52,674 nt of DNA from DASRPD01 sp035646535 (GTDB lineage Bacteria > Actinomycetota > Acidimicrobiia > IMCC26256 > JANYLB01), in the NCBI GenBank assembly GCA_035646535.1, contig DASRPD010000112.1:1-52674 (forward strand), read 5' to 3'. Of this stretch, positions 25,339 to 34,698 are shown one piece after another (position 1 is the stretch's first letter; each line of letters begins with the position of its first letter). The position numbers and the translations under genes are program-made. The notes beneath the pieces are model-generated. The model was not told where the DNA came from. It did not search any database and worked only from the letters and a program-made list of their open reading frames with translations.

Positions 25339-26502
25339 TCAGGTCGTGGCGACAAGGCGCGGCATGAGGGCATGGCCAGGCACCGCCCGGAAGCCGGCCG
25401 TGGCCGCCTCCGAGTAGGTCCCCCCCGGCCCGCGGCGGGTCGAGTCGAAGAACAGGTACGGAACCGCGTCAGACGTGTGGGTCCTGAGCGCGCACGGAGT
25501 CGCGTGGTCGGGCAGCAACAGGATCCGATGGTCACCGAATGAGCCCAACGCGTCCGCAAGTGGACCGATGATCTCGCGGTCCCACGATTCGAGCGAGGCG
25601 ACCTTCTCATCGGCGAGGCCTTGATGACCTGCCTCGTCGGTCGCCTCGACGTGGAGCAGGAAGAAGTCACGGTCGGCGAGCGAAGCCCACGCGGCGTCGC
25701 GCTGGGCCGCGTAGTCGTTGTCGAAGCCGGCGGTCGCTCCCTCGACGTCGAGGACCTCGATACCGGCCAGAATCCCGAGCCCGCGGACGAGATCGACCGC
25801 CGAGGTCAACCGACCGGTCGTCCCGAACCGCTCCGCAAAGGGTGGAAGCGTGGGACGGGTGCCTTGGCCCCAGAGCCAGATCTGGGTCGCGATGGACTCG
25901 ACCTCGGACGCCGCGGCAGCGACGATCTCTCGCGACGCCTCCATGAGCGCGCGCACGCGTGGCCCGGCCGGACCCTCGGGCCAGGTCGCCACTCGGCCGG
26001 TGAGATCGTGCGGGGGTACGCACTCGGCGTCGGCCCAGTCACGCGGGACGACGCAAAGGTGCCGATACTCGACCCCGGCGACGAAGCGAACGCCGTCCCG
26101 GCCACCGCCCAGCGCGTCATCGAGGGCCTCGACGATCGGTCGGCTCTGGTCGCTCGAGAGGTGCCCGGCGGCGAAGTCGACCATGGTGCCGTCGGTACCC
26201 ACCGTGACGAGATTGCACCGATACGCGACCTCGTCGTCGGCGAGCTCGACACCCATCGCGGCGGCTTCGATCGGGGCCCTGCCGGTGTGGAACTCCACGG
26301 GGTCGTACCCCAGGATCGAGAGGTTGCCGACGTCGCTGCCCGGCGGCAAACCGGGCGGGATCACCGCGGCGCGGCCGACCTCACTCTCGGCCGCGAGGCG
26401 CGCCAGGTGGGGCATCGCGGCCGCCTCGAGGGGCGTACGGTCGCCCAGCTCGGCGAGCGGTTCGTCGGCACAGCCGTCCGGGACGAGCACCACGTACTTC
26501 AC
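25339..26502 (-). CDS. apgM: Cofactor-independent phosphoglycerate mutase, ApgM type
   Basis: This enzyme interconverts 3- and 2-phosphoglycerate in glycolysis. The 387-residue protein begins KYVVLVPDGCADEPL and has the phosphoryl-carrying serine context PPGSDVGNLSILGYDP, plus LHVEATDEAGHQG and LLLPDHATPC metal-binding blocks of the alkaline-phosphatase superfamily. This is the archaeal-type short form (about 400 residues), not the 510-residue GpmI. The GTG at 26502 was chosen because TACGAT ends 6 bases upstream; the open frame itself extends further. Confidence 0.88.
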   Translation of the reverse strand: MKYVVLVPDGCADEPLAELGDRTPLEAAAMPHLARLAAESEVGRAAVIPPGLPPGSDVGNLSILGYDPVEFHTGRAPIEAAAMGVELADDEVAYRCNLVTVGTDGTMVDFAAGHLSSDQSRPIVEALDDALGGGRDGVRFVAGVEYRHLCVVPRDWADAECVPPHDLTGRVATWPEGPAGPRVRALMEASREIVAAAASEVESIATQIWLWGQGTRPTLPPFAERFGTTGRLTSAVDLVRGLGILAGIEVLDVEGATAGFDNDYAAQRDAAWASLADRDFFLLHVEATDEAGHQGLADEKVASLESWDREIIGPLADALGSFGDHRILLLPDHATPCALRTHTSDAVPYLFFDSTRRGPGGTYSEAATAGFRAVPGHALMPRLVATT

Positions 26503-26508
26503 CCGCGC

Positions 26509-26514
26509 ATCGTA
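26509..26514 (-). promoter_or_regulatory. -10 box for leaderless apgM transcript
   Basis: TACGAT on the minus strand ends 6 bases before the GTG at 26502. Confidence 0.5.
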
Positions 26515-26543
26515 CGCGACCGCACGGTCGTGGCTGTCCTCAC

Positions 26544-26549
26544 TACCGT
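26544..26549 (+). promoter_or_regulatory. -10 box for the sugar dehydrogenase gene
   Basis: TACCGT ends 8 bases before the ATG at 26558. With the box at 26509 it forms a compact divergent pair of promoters. Confidence 0.45.
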
Positions 26550-26557
26550 CGTCATCC

Positions 26558-27790
26558 ATGCGCCAACGACGCCGTGTCCTCACCGCCGCCATCGGGCTCG
26601 GGATCACGCTCGCCGCGTGCTCAGCCGGCAACGACGGAGCCGAGCCCTCGTCGACCTCGTCGACCTCGACGACGGCCACGGACAGCCCGCCGACCAGCGC
26701 GCCACCGGACCTCGCCGCCGCCCGCGTCAGCGCGACGCTGCTCGCAGAGCTGGAACGACCCACCGCCCTCGCGACACGACCGGGTACCGCCCTCCCTGGA
26801 GCCGACACGCTCTACGTTCTCGAGAAATCCGGACGCATCCGCACCCTGAACGAGGACCGGCTCGACGACGCCATCGCGCTGGACATCACCGGCGACGTGG
26901 GCGCGGAAGGCAACGAACAGGGGCTCTTGGGCCTCGCCTTCTCGCCGGACGGCGCGAAGGTCTACGTCTACTTCACCGACCGCGACGGCGACGCCCGTAT
27001 CGTCGAGTACGCGATGGCGGGCGACACGATCGACGCCGACTCGGCTCGCGACCTGTTGCGCATCGACGAGCCCCAGGCCAACCACAACGGCGGCCAGCTC
27101 GCGTTCGGCCCGGACGGGCTCCTCTACATCGGGGTGGGCGACGGCGGTGCGGCGAACGACGACGGTCCGGGTCACGTCGCCGGCGGCAACGCGCAGTCGC
27201 CCGACGTGTTGCTGGGCAAGATCCTGCGGATCGACCCCGAGCCCGGCGCGGATGCGCCCTACACCATCCCGGCGGACAACCCGTTCGCCGCGGGCGGGGG
27301 CGAGCCGGAGATCTTCGCGCTCGGGCTGCGCAACCCGTGGCGCTTCTCGTTCGACCGCGAGACGGGGGACCTGTGGATCGGTGACGTCGGCCAGAACGAG
27401 TGGGAGGAGATCGACTGGCTCGCCACGGGGACCGGCGCCGGCGCGAACTTCGGATGGAACCGCCGCGAAGGAACCCACGAGTTCACCGGGGACGCGCCCG
27501 ACGGCGCCATTCCGCCGGTGTTCGAGTACGCGCATGCCGACGGGAACTGCTCGGTGACCGGCGGCTACGTCTACCGGGGCACGGCCATCCCGGCACTCGG
27601 CGGCGCGTACGTCTTCGCCGACTACTGCGCGGGAGCGTTGCGGGCGCTGACCGCCGACGCGGGCTCGTTGACCGCCGAGCGGTTCCTCGACGTCGACATC
27701 CCCACCATCACCTCCTTCGGCGAAAGCACCGGGGGCGAGCTCTACGTGGCCTCGGACGAAGGCGGCGTCTACCGGCTCGACCCGGCCTGA
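26558..27790 (+). CDS. PQQ-dependent glucose/sorbosone dehydrogenase-like lipoprotein
   Basis: This 410-residue protein has a lipoprotein signal peptide (basic MRQRRR, hydrophobic core, lipobox LAACS) and a Ser/Thr-rich linker, then a six-bladed beta-propeller of the GSDH family. Family motifs seen are EQGLLGLAFSPD, NHNGGQLAFGPDG, LYIGVGDGG, LGKILRIDP and GLRNPWRFSFDRETGDLWIGDVGQN. It is probably a surface-attached sugar or aldose-like dehydrogenase using PQQ; the true substrate is not known. It is convergent with thrC. Confidence 0.88.
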   Translation: MRQRRRVLTAAIGLGITLAACSAGNDGAEPSSTSSTSTTATDSPPTSAPPDLAAARVSATLLAELERPTALATRPGTALPGADTLYVLEKSGRIRTLNEDRLDDAIALDITGDVGAEGNEQGLLGLAFSPDGAKVYVYFTDRDGDARIVEYAMAGDTIDADSARDLLRIDEPQANHNGGQLAFGPDGLLYIGVGDGGAANDDGPGHVAGGNAQSPDVLLGKILRIDPEPGADAPYTIPADNPFAAGGGEPEIFALGLRNPWRFSFDRETGDLWIGDVGQNEWEEIDWLATGTGAGANFGWNRREGTHEFTGDAPDGAIPPVFEYAHADGNCSVTGGYVYRGTAIPALGGAYVFADYCAGALRALTADAGSLTAERFLDVDIPTITSFGESTGGELYVASDEGGVYRLDPA

Positions 27791-27887
27791 ACGTCTCCCG
27801 CGGCTCACGTCGGTGCACGAGCCTGCGGCGAGCGACGGTAAGCGCACCAACGCTGGGCTCGAGCCGGCGAGTCCGCCGGAGATCGTG

Positions 27888-28952
27888 TCAGAGCCCGATG
27901 CGCGCGGCAACGGAGGCCGCGTCGGCATCGACCGGATCGTCGACCGAGACTTCCGCGATGGCACGCTGTGGATCCTTGAGGCCGTGGCCCGTCAAGGTGC
28001 ACACGACGGTCTCACCGGCCTCGACCGCGCCGGTTTCGATGGCTTGGAGCAGGCCGGCAACTGACGCAGCCGACGCCGGCTCGACGAACACTCCTTCGCG
28101 ATTGGCGAGCAGCCGGTATGCAGCCACGATGTCGGCGTCACTGACCGCGCCGATCGAGCCGCCCGACTCGTCGCGCGCCGCGATTGCGCTGTCCCAGCTC
28201 GCGGGGTTGCCGATCTGGATAGCCGTCGCGAGCGTCTCGGGATGGAGCACGGGCTCACCGCGCACGAGTGGCGCGGCACCGAGGGCCTGCCAACCGAGCA
28301 TGCGGGGGCGACGACGGGCACGCCCCGCGGCCGCGTCCTCGCAGTAGCCCTGCCAGTAGGCCGTGATGTTCCCGGCGTTGCCGACCGGGATGCAGTGGAC
28401 CGCCGGTGCGTCGCCGAGCACGTCGACGATCTCGAACGCCGCGGTCTTCTGACCTTCGATGCGGTACGGGTTGATCGAGTTGACGACGGCGACGGCGCCG
28501 GTGTCGCCGAGCTCGCGAACGATTTCGAGCGCGGCGTCGAAGGTGCCGCGGATGGGCACGACGGTCGCGCCGTGCACGAGGGCTTGGGCCAGCTTGCCCA
28601 GCGCGATCTGGCCTTCGGGGATGACGACGGCACAGCGCAGGCCGGCCCGGACCGAGTAGGCCGCGGCGGATGCCGACGTGTTGCCGGTCGACGCGCAGAT
28701 CACCGCTTTGACGCCCTCGTCGACCGCCTTGGAGATCGCGACGGTCATGCCCCGGTCCTTGAACGAGCCCGTCGGGTTGGCGCCTTCGATCTTGAGGAAC
28801 ACCTCCGCGTGCGCGAGCGAGGAGAGATACGGCGCCGGTAGCAGGGGCGTTCCTCCCTCCTGGAGCGTGACGATCGAGTCGTCGGCCAGCGTCGGGAGAC
28901 GATCGCGGTACTCGTGTATCAGGCCGCGCCACGCGGGTCGCGCGTCGCTCAC
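27888..28952 (-). CDS. thrC: Threonine synthase
   Basis: ThrC converts O-phosphohomoserine to threonine using PLP. The 354-residue protein has the PLP lysine in NPTGSFKDRGM, the ASTGNTSASAAAY phosphate-binding stretch and PVGNAGNITAYWQGY. It is the last gene in the argS-lysA-hom-thrC cluster and its start overlaps the hom stop as ATGA. thrB is not in the window. Confidence 0.93.
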   Translation of the reverse strand: MSDARPAWRGLIHEYRDRLPTLADDSIVTLQEGGTPLLPAPYLSSLAHAEVFLKIEGANPTGSFKDRGMTVAISKAVDEGVKAVICASTGNTSASAAAYSVRAGLRCAVVIPEGQIALGKLAQALVHGATVVPIRGTFDAALEIVRELGDTGAVAVVNSINPYRIEGQKTAAFEIVDVLGDAPAVHCIPVGNAGNITAYWQGYCEDAAAGRARRRPRMLGWQALGAAPLVRGEPVLHPETLATAIQIGNPASWDSAIAARDESGGSIGAVSDADIVAAYRLLANREGVFVEPASAASVAGLLQAIETGAVEAGETVVCTLTGHGLKDPQRAIAEVSVDDPVDADAASVAARIGL

Positions 28953-30268
28953 TGCTCGTCTCCGACGACGCGCAGCACCGATCCGACCCGGCGCACCGCG
29001 TCGACATCGCGCAACGAGTGCACCGTGGCGCGCAGGTCGGCTTCACGAGCGACGTGGGTGATGAAGATGAGCCGGGCATCCCCCTCGACGCCCTTCGTGC
29101 CCCGCTGGGTCATCGACTTGATCGACACGCCGTGATGGCCGAACTGCTCGGCGATCGCCGCGAGAACCCCGGGCTGGTCGGCGACCTCGAGGAGGAGGTA
29201 GAACTGCGATTCGACCTCGTCGATCGGGCGCACCCGCCGACGGGTGAGCGTCCCGATGGTTGCGCCACGCCCACCGCCGACCAGGTTCTTGGCCGCGTCG
29301 ATGAGATCACCGAGCACCGCCGACGCGGTGGGCGCGCCGCCGGCGCCCCGCCCGTAGAGCATGAGCTCACCAACGGCGTCGCCTTCGATGAACAACGCGT
29401 TGAACGATTCGCGCACCGACGCGAGCGGGTGCCCCACGGGCACCATCGCCGGATGGACCCGTACCGCGATCTCGCCGTCCTGCTCCTCGGCGATGGCGAG
29501 CAGCTTCACGACGTAGCCGAGCTCGCGCGCCGATGCGATGTCGTTCTCGGTCAGCTCGGCGATGCCTTCGCGATACACGTCGCCCGCCACGACGCGAGCG
29601 CCGAACGCGATGGACGCCACGATCGCGGCCTTGGCCGCGGCGTCGAAGCCCTCGACGTCGGCGGTGGGATCGCGCTCGGCGTAGCCCAGGCTCTGAGCCT
29701 CGGCGAGCGCGTCCTGAAAGCTCTGACCCGCCTCGGACATGCGGCTGAGGATGTAGTTCGTGGTCCCGTTCACGATGCCCATGACGCGGCGGATGCGCTC
29801 CCCCGCCAAAGATTCGCGCAACGGCCGGATGATCGGGATGGCCCCCGCCACCGATGCTTCGAACAGCAGGTCCACCCCTGCACCCTCGGCGGCCTCGAAG
29901 AGCTCCGTGCCGAAGTTGGCCAGCAGCTCCTTGTTGGCCGTGACCACCGGCTTGCCCGACTTCAGCGCGTTGACGACCAGCTCGCGCGCCGGCTCGATAC
30001 CACCGATGACCTCGACGACGATGTCGACGGTCGGGTCTGCGACGACGTCGGCCGCATCGTGGGTGAACCGTGCTGCCGGCAGCGGGACGTCGCGCTCGAG
30101 TGCGAGATTGCGTACGGCGACGCGGTTGATCTCCAAGCGGACGCCGGAGCGTGCCTCGATCACGTCGGCGTTCTCGTCGACGAGACGCACGAGGGCCGAC
30201 CCGACGTGGCCGCAGCCGAGCAGCCCAACGCTCACCCGCCCAACACTCACCTCTGCGTCACCCATCAT
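28949..30268 (-). CDS. hom: Homoserine dehydrogenase with ACT domain
   Basis: Hom reduces aspartate semialdehyde to homoserine. The 439-residue protein has the NAD(P) motif GLLGCGHVGSALVRL, the TANKELLA and VNGTTNYILSRM active-site blocks, and a C-terminal ACT domain (from about residue 350, LLLEVADQPGVLAAIAEQFG) for threonine feedback control. It starts MM, with the first ATG overlapping the lysA stop. Confidence 0.94.
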   Translation of the reverse strand: MMGDAEVSVGRVSVGLLGCGHVGSALVRLVDENADVIEARSGVRLEINRVAVRNLALERDVPLPAARFTHDAADVVADPTVDIVVEVIGGIEPARELVVNALKSGKPVVTANKELLANFGTELFEAAEGAGVDLLFEASVAGAIPIIRPLRESLAGERIRRVMGIVNGTTNYILSRMSEAGQSFQDALAEAQSLGYAERDPTADVEGFDAAAKAAIVASIAFGARVVAGDVYREGIAELTENDIASARELGYVVKLLAIAEEQDGEIAVRVHPAMVPVGHPLASVRESFNALFIEGDAVGELMLYGRGAGGAPTASAVLGDLIDAAKNLVGGGRGATIGTLTRRRVRPIDEVESQFYLLLEVADQPGVLAAIAEQFGHHGVSIKSMTQRGTKGVEGDARLIFITHVAREADLRATVHSLRDVDAVRRVGSVLRVVGDEQ

Positions 30269-31551
30269 GCTCCAGTCTCGCGAATCGCCGCCGTGCGGTC
30301 ATCGACATCGAGGCGTTCGAGGTCTTCGAGCGTCTCTCGACGCACGACCGGCCGGACCTTCCCGTGGCGCACGAACACGACCGCCGGACGGGGTACCCGG
30401 TTGTAGTTCGAGGCCATCGAGTAGCCGTAGGCGCCCGTGACCGGTGTGGCCAGCAGGTCCCCGGGGGCGACGTCGGCAGGCAGGTGCGCATCGGTGACGA
30501 CGAGATCGCCCTGCTCGCAGTGCTTGCCCGCCACCGTCGCGACGAGCGGGCGAGCTGCCTCGATCCGATCGGGCAGGAACGCCTCGTATCCGGCGCCGTA
30601 CAAGACCGGCCGAGGGTTGTCGCTCATTCCTCCGTCGACCGCGACGTAGGTCGTGACGCCGGGGATCTCCTTCACCGTCCCGACCCGATACACCGTCACG
30701 CCTGCCCTCGCGACGATCGCACGGCCCGGTTCGACCATCAACGGCCGGTCCCCCACCGCTCCCCGCAACGCCGCGGCGTACTCGCCGACGTCCAGGTCCG
30801 GATCCGAGGCGAGGTAGCGGGCGCCGAGCCCGCCGCCCAGGTTGATGAGCGGCACCCGCGCCCCGGTCACGACCTCGAGCTCGTCGACGAACCCCATCAC
30901 GACCGCGGCGGCGCGCGCGTACGAGTCGAGTCGGTAGACCTGCGAGCCGATGTGGCAGTGGATGCCGCCGAATGTCAGCACGGGTGACTCCACGACCCGA
31001 CGCAGCGCCACCATCGCCGCTCCCGTGGCCACCGAGAGCCCGAACTTGGACCGCTCGGTACCGGTCTCGATGTACTCGTGGGTGTGGGCCTCGACCCCCG
31101 GGGTGATGCGGACAAGGACATCGCCGGGGTAACCGAGGCGCTCGAGCCGATCGAGCTCTTGGAACGAGTCGGCCACGACGCGCCCCACGCCGGCGTCACC
31201 GGCGCCTCGGAGCTCGCCCTCGCTCTTGTTGTTGCCGTGGAAGACGATCCGCTCGGGTGGAAATCCCGCGTGGAGGGCGACGTGGAGCTCGCCCTCGGTC
31301 GCGACGTCGAGATGGAGGCCCTCCTCGCGTACCAGCGTGGCCATCGCTCGGCACAGGAACGCCTTTCCCGCGTACGCGACTCCGTCACGCCCGAAGTGCT
31401 CGGCGAAGGTCCGGCACCGCTGTCGGATGTGGTCCTCGTCGTACACGAACACGGGCGTGCCGTACTCGGCGGCGATCGCGACGAGATCCGCGCCGGCCAG
31501 GCCCGGCGGGAGCAGGGTCGCGTCGAAGGCGGCGGACGGATCGACGTTCAT
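30265..31551 (-). CDS. lysA: Diaminopimelate decarboxylase
   Basis: LysA decarboxylates meso-diaminopimelate to lysine. The 428-residue protein has the PLP lysine in VAYAGKAFLCRAM, then HGNNKSEGEL, GGIHCHIGSQV, NLGGGLGARY, and the substrate site in VAGKHCEQGD. The ATG at 31551 overlaps the argS stop (ATGA), which excludes the longer upstream reading. Confidence 0.95.
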   Translation of the reverse strand: MNVDPSAAFDATLLPPGLAGADLVAIAAEYGTPVFVYDEDHIRQRCRTFAEHFGRDGVAYAGKAFLCRAMATLVREEGLHLDVATEGELHVALHAGFPPERIVFHGNNKSEGELRGAGDAGVGRVVADSFQELDRLERLGYPGDVLVRITPGVEAHTHEYIETGTERSKFGLSVATGAAMVALRRVVESPVLTFGGIHCHIGSQVYRLDSYARAAAVVMGFVDELEVVTGARVPLINLGGGLGARYLASDPDLDVGEYAAALRGAVGDRPLMVEPGRAIVARAGVTVYRVGTVKEIPGVTTYVAVDGGMSDNPRPVLYGAGYEAFLPDRIEAARPLVATVAGKHCEQGDLVVTDAHLPADVAPGDLLATPVTGAYGYSMASNYNRVPRPAVVFVRHGKVRPVVRRETLEDLERLDVDDRTAAIRETGA

Positions 31552-33263
31552 TCGGACCGCTCTCGTTCTGCGTCGGGGTCTTCCGCGTCGGGGTCTTCCA
31601 CGTCGGGGTCTTCCACGTCGGGCGCGTCGAGACGGGCCATCTCGTCGGGCGCGTCGACGCCGAGGATCGTGAGCCCGTTGGCCAGTCCGATGCGAGCCGC
31701 TTCGGAGAGCCACAGCCGGGCTTGGGCAAGCGGCGCGTCCTCGGTCAGCACGTGACAATCACGGTAGAAGCCGTGGAAGCACCCGGCGAGCTCACGCACC
31801 CAGCCGGCCACCCGATGCGGGGCGCGCAGCTCGGCTGCGGACACGAGCACGGCCGGGAGCTCCTCGAGTGAGCGGGCCACGTCGAGCTCGCGTTCGTGGA
31901 CGAGCACACCGAGGTCGACCTCGTCGATGGGCGTGCGCGCGATCCCACGCTCGGCGGCAACACGTGCGATAGACGCGGCGCGCGCGTGCGCGTACTGCAC
32001 GTAGTAGACCGGATTCTCCATCGACTGGGCGGTCACGATGTCGAGGTCGAACGTCTGCGCCGTGTCGATGCCCTGGAGCAGGAACGTGAGCCGGGCGACG
32101 TCGGGATCGACTTCATCCAGGATGTCGGCCAGCGTGATGATGTTGCCGGCTCGCCGGGACAAGCGGACGAGCTCGCCACCGCGCTGGAGCTTCACCAGCT
32201 GACCGAGGATGATCTCGGGCTCGGGCACCTCCTCGGTACCGAAGCCGAGGCCTCGCATGCCGACCTGGAGCGACTTCACCTGTCCGTGGTGGTCGGCACC
32301 CCAGATATCGATGAGGTGCTCCCAGCCCCGCTCGGCCTTGTCGCGGTGGTACGCGAGATCGTTGCAGAGGTACGTCGTGGCGCCGTCGGACTTCATCAGG
32401 ACACGGTTGCGTTGGTCGCCGAGCTCCTCGCTGCGCAGCCACGTCGCCCCGTCGGCTTCGTAGGTCAACCCCCGTTCGGTCAGCGTGGCGAGGACCGCGG
32501 CGACGTCACCGCGCGCGTGCAGCGACCGTTCGGAGAACCAGGTGTCGAAGTGCACGCCGATGCGCCCGAGATCTTCGACGAGCGCGCGAACGGATTCTTG
32601 CACGCCCCACTCGCGCGCCTCGTCCTCGGTGACGTCGTCGCCGAGCTCGGCCCGCAAGCATGCCGCCATCTCGACCAGATACTCACCCCGGTAGCCGTCT
32701 TCGGGGGGTTCTTCGCCGCGGTAGCGCGCGTGCAGCGAGGCCCCGAACGTGTCGAGCTGATTGCCGGCGTCGTTCAGGTAGTACTCGCGGTGCACCTCGG
32801 CGCCCTGCGCGACCAGGAGGTTGGCGATGGCGTCACCGACCGCCACCCAGCGCCCACCACCCGCGTGGAGGGGTCCCGTCGGGTTCGCAGACACGAACTC
32901 GAGGTTGATCCGCAGCCCGGCGAGCGTGTCACCCCGACCGAAGGCGTCGCCCTCGCGTACGACGACCCGGAGGACGTCGTGCAGCCACGACGGCGCCAGA
33001 TAGAGGTTCAAGAACCCGGGCCCGGCGACCTCGACCCGCTCCAGGAGAGGTGGCGGCGCGGCATCGAGCGCGGTCTTGATTCGCCCCGCGATCTCAGGCC
33101 CCTTGGCCCCGACCTCCTTCTGGAGGCGCAGGGCGACATTGGATTGGAAGTCACCGAACTCCCGCTGGGTCGCCACGGTCACGGTGACCCCGCCGGCGGG
33201 TTCGGGCAGCCCGGCGCGAGCGAGCGCATCGCCGAGGGCGGCGGTCAGGTCATCGGCGATCAC
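31548..33263 (-). CDS. argS: Arginyl-tRNA synthetase with acidic C-terminal tail
   Basis: ArgS charges tRNA-Arg. The 571-residue protein has the N-terminal domain, the HIGH-like ANPTGPLHAGGGR (about residues 127-139), the KMSK-equivalent ELVRLSRRAGN, and the anticodon-binding domain ending GLTILGVDAPDEMAR. Normal ArgS proteins end near that point. Here a tail of about 25 acidic residues (DVEDPDVEDPDAEDPDAE) follows, encoded by 15-bp repeats. The tail brings the stop into lysA. A tRNA-Arg gene lies about 2.2 kb away. Confidence 0.95.
   Translation of the reverse strand: MIADDLTAALGDALARAGLPEPAGGVTVTVATQREFGDFQSNVALRLQKEVGAKGPEIAGRIKTALDAAPPPLLERVEVAGPGFLNLYLAPSWLHDVLRVVVREGDAFGRGDTLAGLRINLEFVSANPTGPLHAGGGRWVAVGDAIANLLVAQGAEVHREYYLNDAGNQLDTFGASLHARYRGEEPPEDGYRGEYLVEMAACLRAELGDDVTEDEAREWGVQESVRALVEDLGRIGVHFDTWFSERSLHARGDVAAVLATLTERGLTYEADGATWLRSEELGDQRNRVLMKSDGATTYLCNDLAYHRDKAERGWEHLIDIWGADHHGQVKSLQVGMRGLGFGTEEVPEPEIILGQLVKLQRGGELVRLSRRAGNIITLADILDEVDPDVARLTFLLQGIDTAQTFDLDIVTAQSMENPVYYVQYAHARAASIARVAAERGIARTPIDEVDLGVLVHERELDVARSLEELPAVLVSAAELRAPHRVAGWVRELAGCFHGFYRDCHVLTEDAPLAQARLWLSEAARIGLANGLTILGVDAPDEMARLDAPDVEDPDVEDPDAEDPDAERERSE
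31571..31615 (-). repeat. 15-bp tandem repeat encoding the ArgS acidic tail
   Basis: Three consecutive 15-base units (plus strand CGTCGGGGTCTTCCG/A) plus a partial fourth encode the repeated DP(D/E) residues. The number of units may vary between strains. Confidence 0.85.
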
Positions 33264-33481
33264 GGGTGGCCTCGCTGGCTTCGGGGGCGGAACGAACGAA
33301 CGTCGGAGACGGGCGGTGGTGCTGGAGAGCGACGGCTGGCGGCAGTGCGATCACGCTCGGTGATGGGCCGCTCGCGATCCGTACGGGACACTGTTCAGAC
33401 GCCCGGCTCAGCATCCCACACCGGTTGTCGCTGGTCGGGGCGTTTTGAGTCCGGCCAGCGCGGCTTCCATGACCTTTCGCG
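33264..33481. other. Upstream region of argS without a gene
   Basis: No convincing coding sequence, RNA gene or strong promoter is seen here. GCGAGG lies about 12 bases upstream of the argS ATG and could be its ribosome binding site. Confidence 0.4.
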
Positions 33482-33487
33482 TATGCT
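33482..33487 (+). promoter_or_regulatory. Possible -10 box upstream of the small ORF
   Basis: TATGCT ends 10 bases before the GTG at 33498. No clear -35 is present. Confidence 0.3.
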
Positions 33488-33497
33488 CTGGTCAGCC

Positions 33498-33608
33498 GTG
33501 GCGGCGTGGTGGCCATCCTCGGTGGCCGACGAGCTACGCCGCGTGGCCGCGGGTCGGATCTTCGATCCCGCGGCCGTTTCGGCGATTCGGCGAGTACGGA
33601 AGCAGTAG
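33498..33608 (+). CDS. Possible 36-residue small protein
   Basis: A GTG at 33498 opens MAAWWPSSVADELRRVAAG and ends RVRKQ at TAG 33606-33608. The codons have high third-position GC and the peptide forms a plausible amphipathic helix. The DNA also folds as a hairpin (GGCCGCGG at 33545 with CCGCGGCC at 33568), so it could instead be a leader structure for the GGDEF gene. I do not recognise a family. Confidence 0.35.
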   Translation: MAAWWPSSVADELRRVAAGRIFDPAAVSAIRRVRKQ

Positions 33609-33738
33609 GCACACGAAGTGCATGTGCAACTCAGCGGGCGATGGGCAGCGAGCCAAGCGGGAGGCCACGGACGGCCTCACCACGCGGCCGGCGACGACAC
33701 GAACAAGACGCGACCGAGTGGAAGCGGCGGAGGTAACG

Positions 33739-34698
33739 GTGGGAAGACAAGGAGGTCTTGGAAGAGGCTTGGCCGCCCTCTTGCCGACCGATGCGACCGA
33801 CGAGGCAGAGGCGCCCGATCACGCGAGCCACATGCGCCGCGCGTCCGAACAGCCCGAAGCGTCCGAACAGCCCGAAGCGCCCGCAGCGCCCGAAGCGCCC
33901 GCACAGGATGAGCGGGAGCCGGAGGCCGTGACCGATTTCGGGACTGAGCTCGTCGCCGAGCTGGCGACGAACCAGTCAGGGCTGGGGTTGATCTATCGAG
34001 CGCTCGACATGCTCGTCGAGCGGTTCGAGCTACGCGATGCGGCGATTGTCATCGACGAACCGGGCGTCGGCCGTCAGGTGTTCCGCGCCGGGCGTCGTCC
34101 CCTGGAGGAGGACAACAGCGAGTCCGAGCTGCTGAGCGCGGTGCCCGGTATCTACACCGATCCGGAGCTCGAGGACGGTCGCTTCGACGCCTCGCTCCTC
34201 ACAAGCCTGTGTGTCGTCGCGCTGCGGCTCGATCTGCTCCGGTACGACTCGTGGCACGACCCGCTGACGGGATTGTTCGATCGACGCAGCTTCGACCGAC
34301 TGCTCGAGATGTCAGTCGCGCGGAGCCTGCGTTACCACTGGCCCTTCACGCTCGTCATCCTCGATCTCGACGCGTTCAAGAGCCTGAACGATAGCGCCGG
34401 CCACGCGGCCGGCGACGCGGCACTCCGATCCCTGGGTGAGCGGTTCCGCCGTGTGCTGCGTTTCGGCGACAACGCTGCCCGCATCGGCGGCGACGAGTTC
34501 GCGCTGATCCTGCCCCACACCGATCCGGACAACGTGCCCGCACTCCTGGAGCGACTCGCTGAGGTGTCGGGAGTCGCGGGCGCGTGTCCGCCGTTCTCGT
34601 TCGGCGTCGCGCTCTGCCCCGCCGAAGCTGATGACGCCGAGCACCTGTTCCGCATGGCCGACGAACGACTGTACGAGGCCAAGGAGGGCGGCCGGTGA
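33739..34698 (+). CDS. GGDEF diguanylate cyclase with ParB-like N-terminal peptide
   Basis: This 319-residue protein probably makes cyclic di-GMP. Residues about 4-16 read GGLGRGLAALLPT, the conserved N-terminal peptide of ParB proteins that contacts ParA. A Glu/Pro/Ala-rich linker follows (about 34-57, with SEQPEA repeats). Then comes a GAF-like region (about 65-165), then the GGDEF domain: DPLTGLFDRRSF, the active-site RIGGDEF (about 250-254) and an upstream RFGD inhibitory site. The GTG at 33739 has GCGGAGG upstream at good spacing. The stop overlaps the next start (GTGA). The ParB likeness is a peptide match only. Confidence 0.82.
   Translation: MGRQGGLGRGLAALLPTDATDEAEAPDHASHMRRASEQPEASEQPEAPAAPEAPAQDEREPEAVTDFGTELVAELATNQSGLGLIYRALDMLVERFELRDAAIVIDEPGVGRQVFRAGRRPLEEDNSESELLSAVPGIYTDPELEDGRFDASLLTSLCVVALRLDLLRYDSWHDPLTGLFDRRSFDRLLEMSVARSLRYHWPFTLVILDLDAFKSLNDSAGHAAGDAALRSLGERFRRVLRFGDNAARIGGDEFALILPHTDPDNVPALLERLAEVSGVAGACPPFSFGVALCPAEADDAEHLFRMADERLYEAKEGGR

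Noticed and set aside
33498..33738. Cyclic di-GMP riboswitch before the GGDEF gene
   Set aside because: A hairpin is present but the conserved core of known cyclic di-GMP riboswitches is not recognisable.
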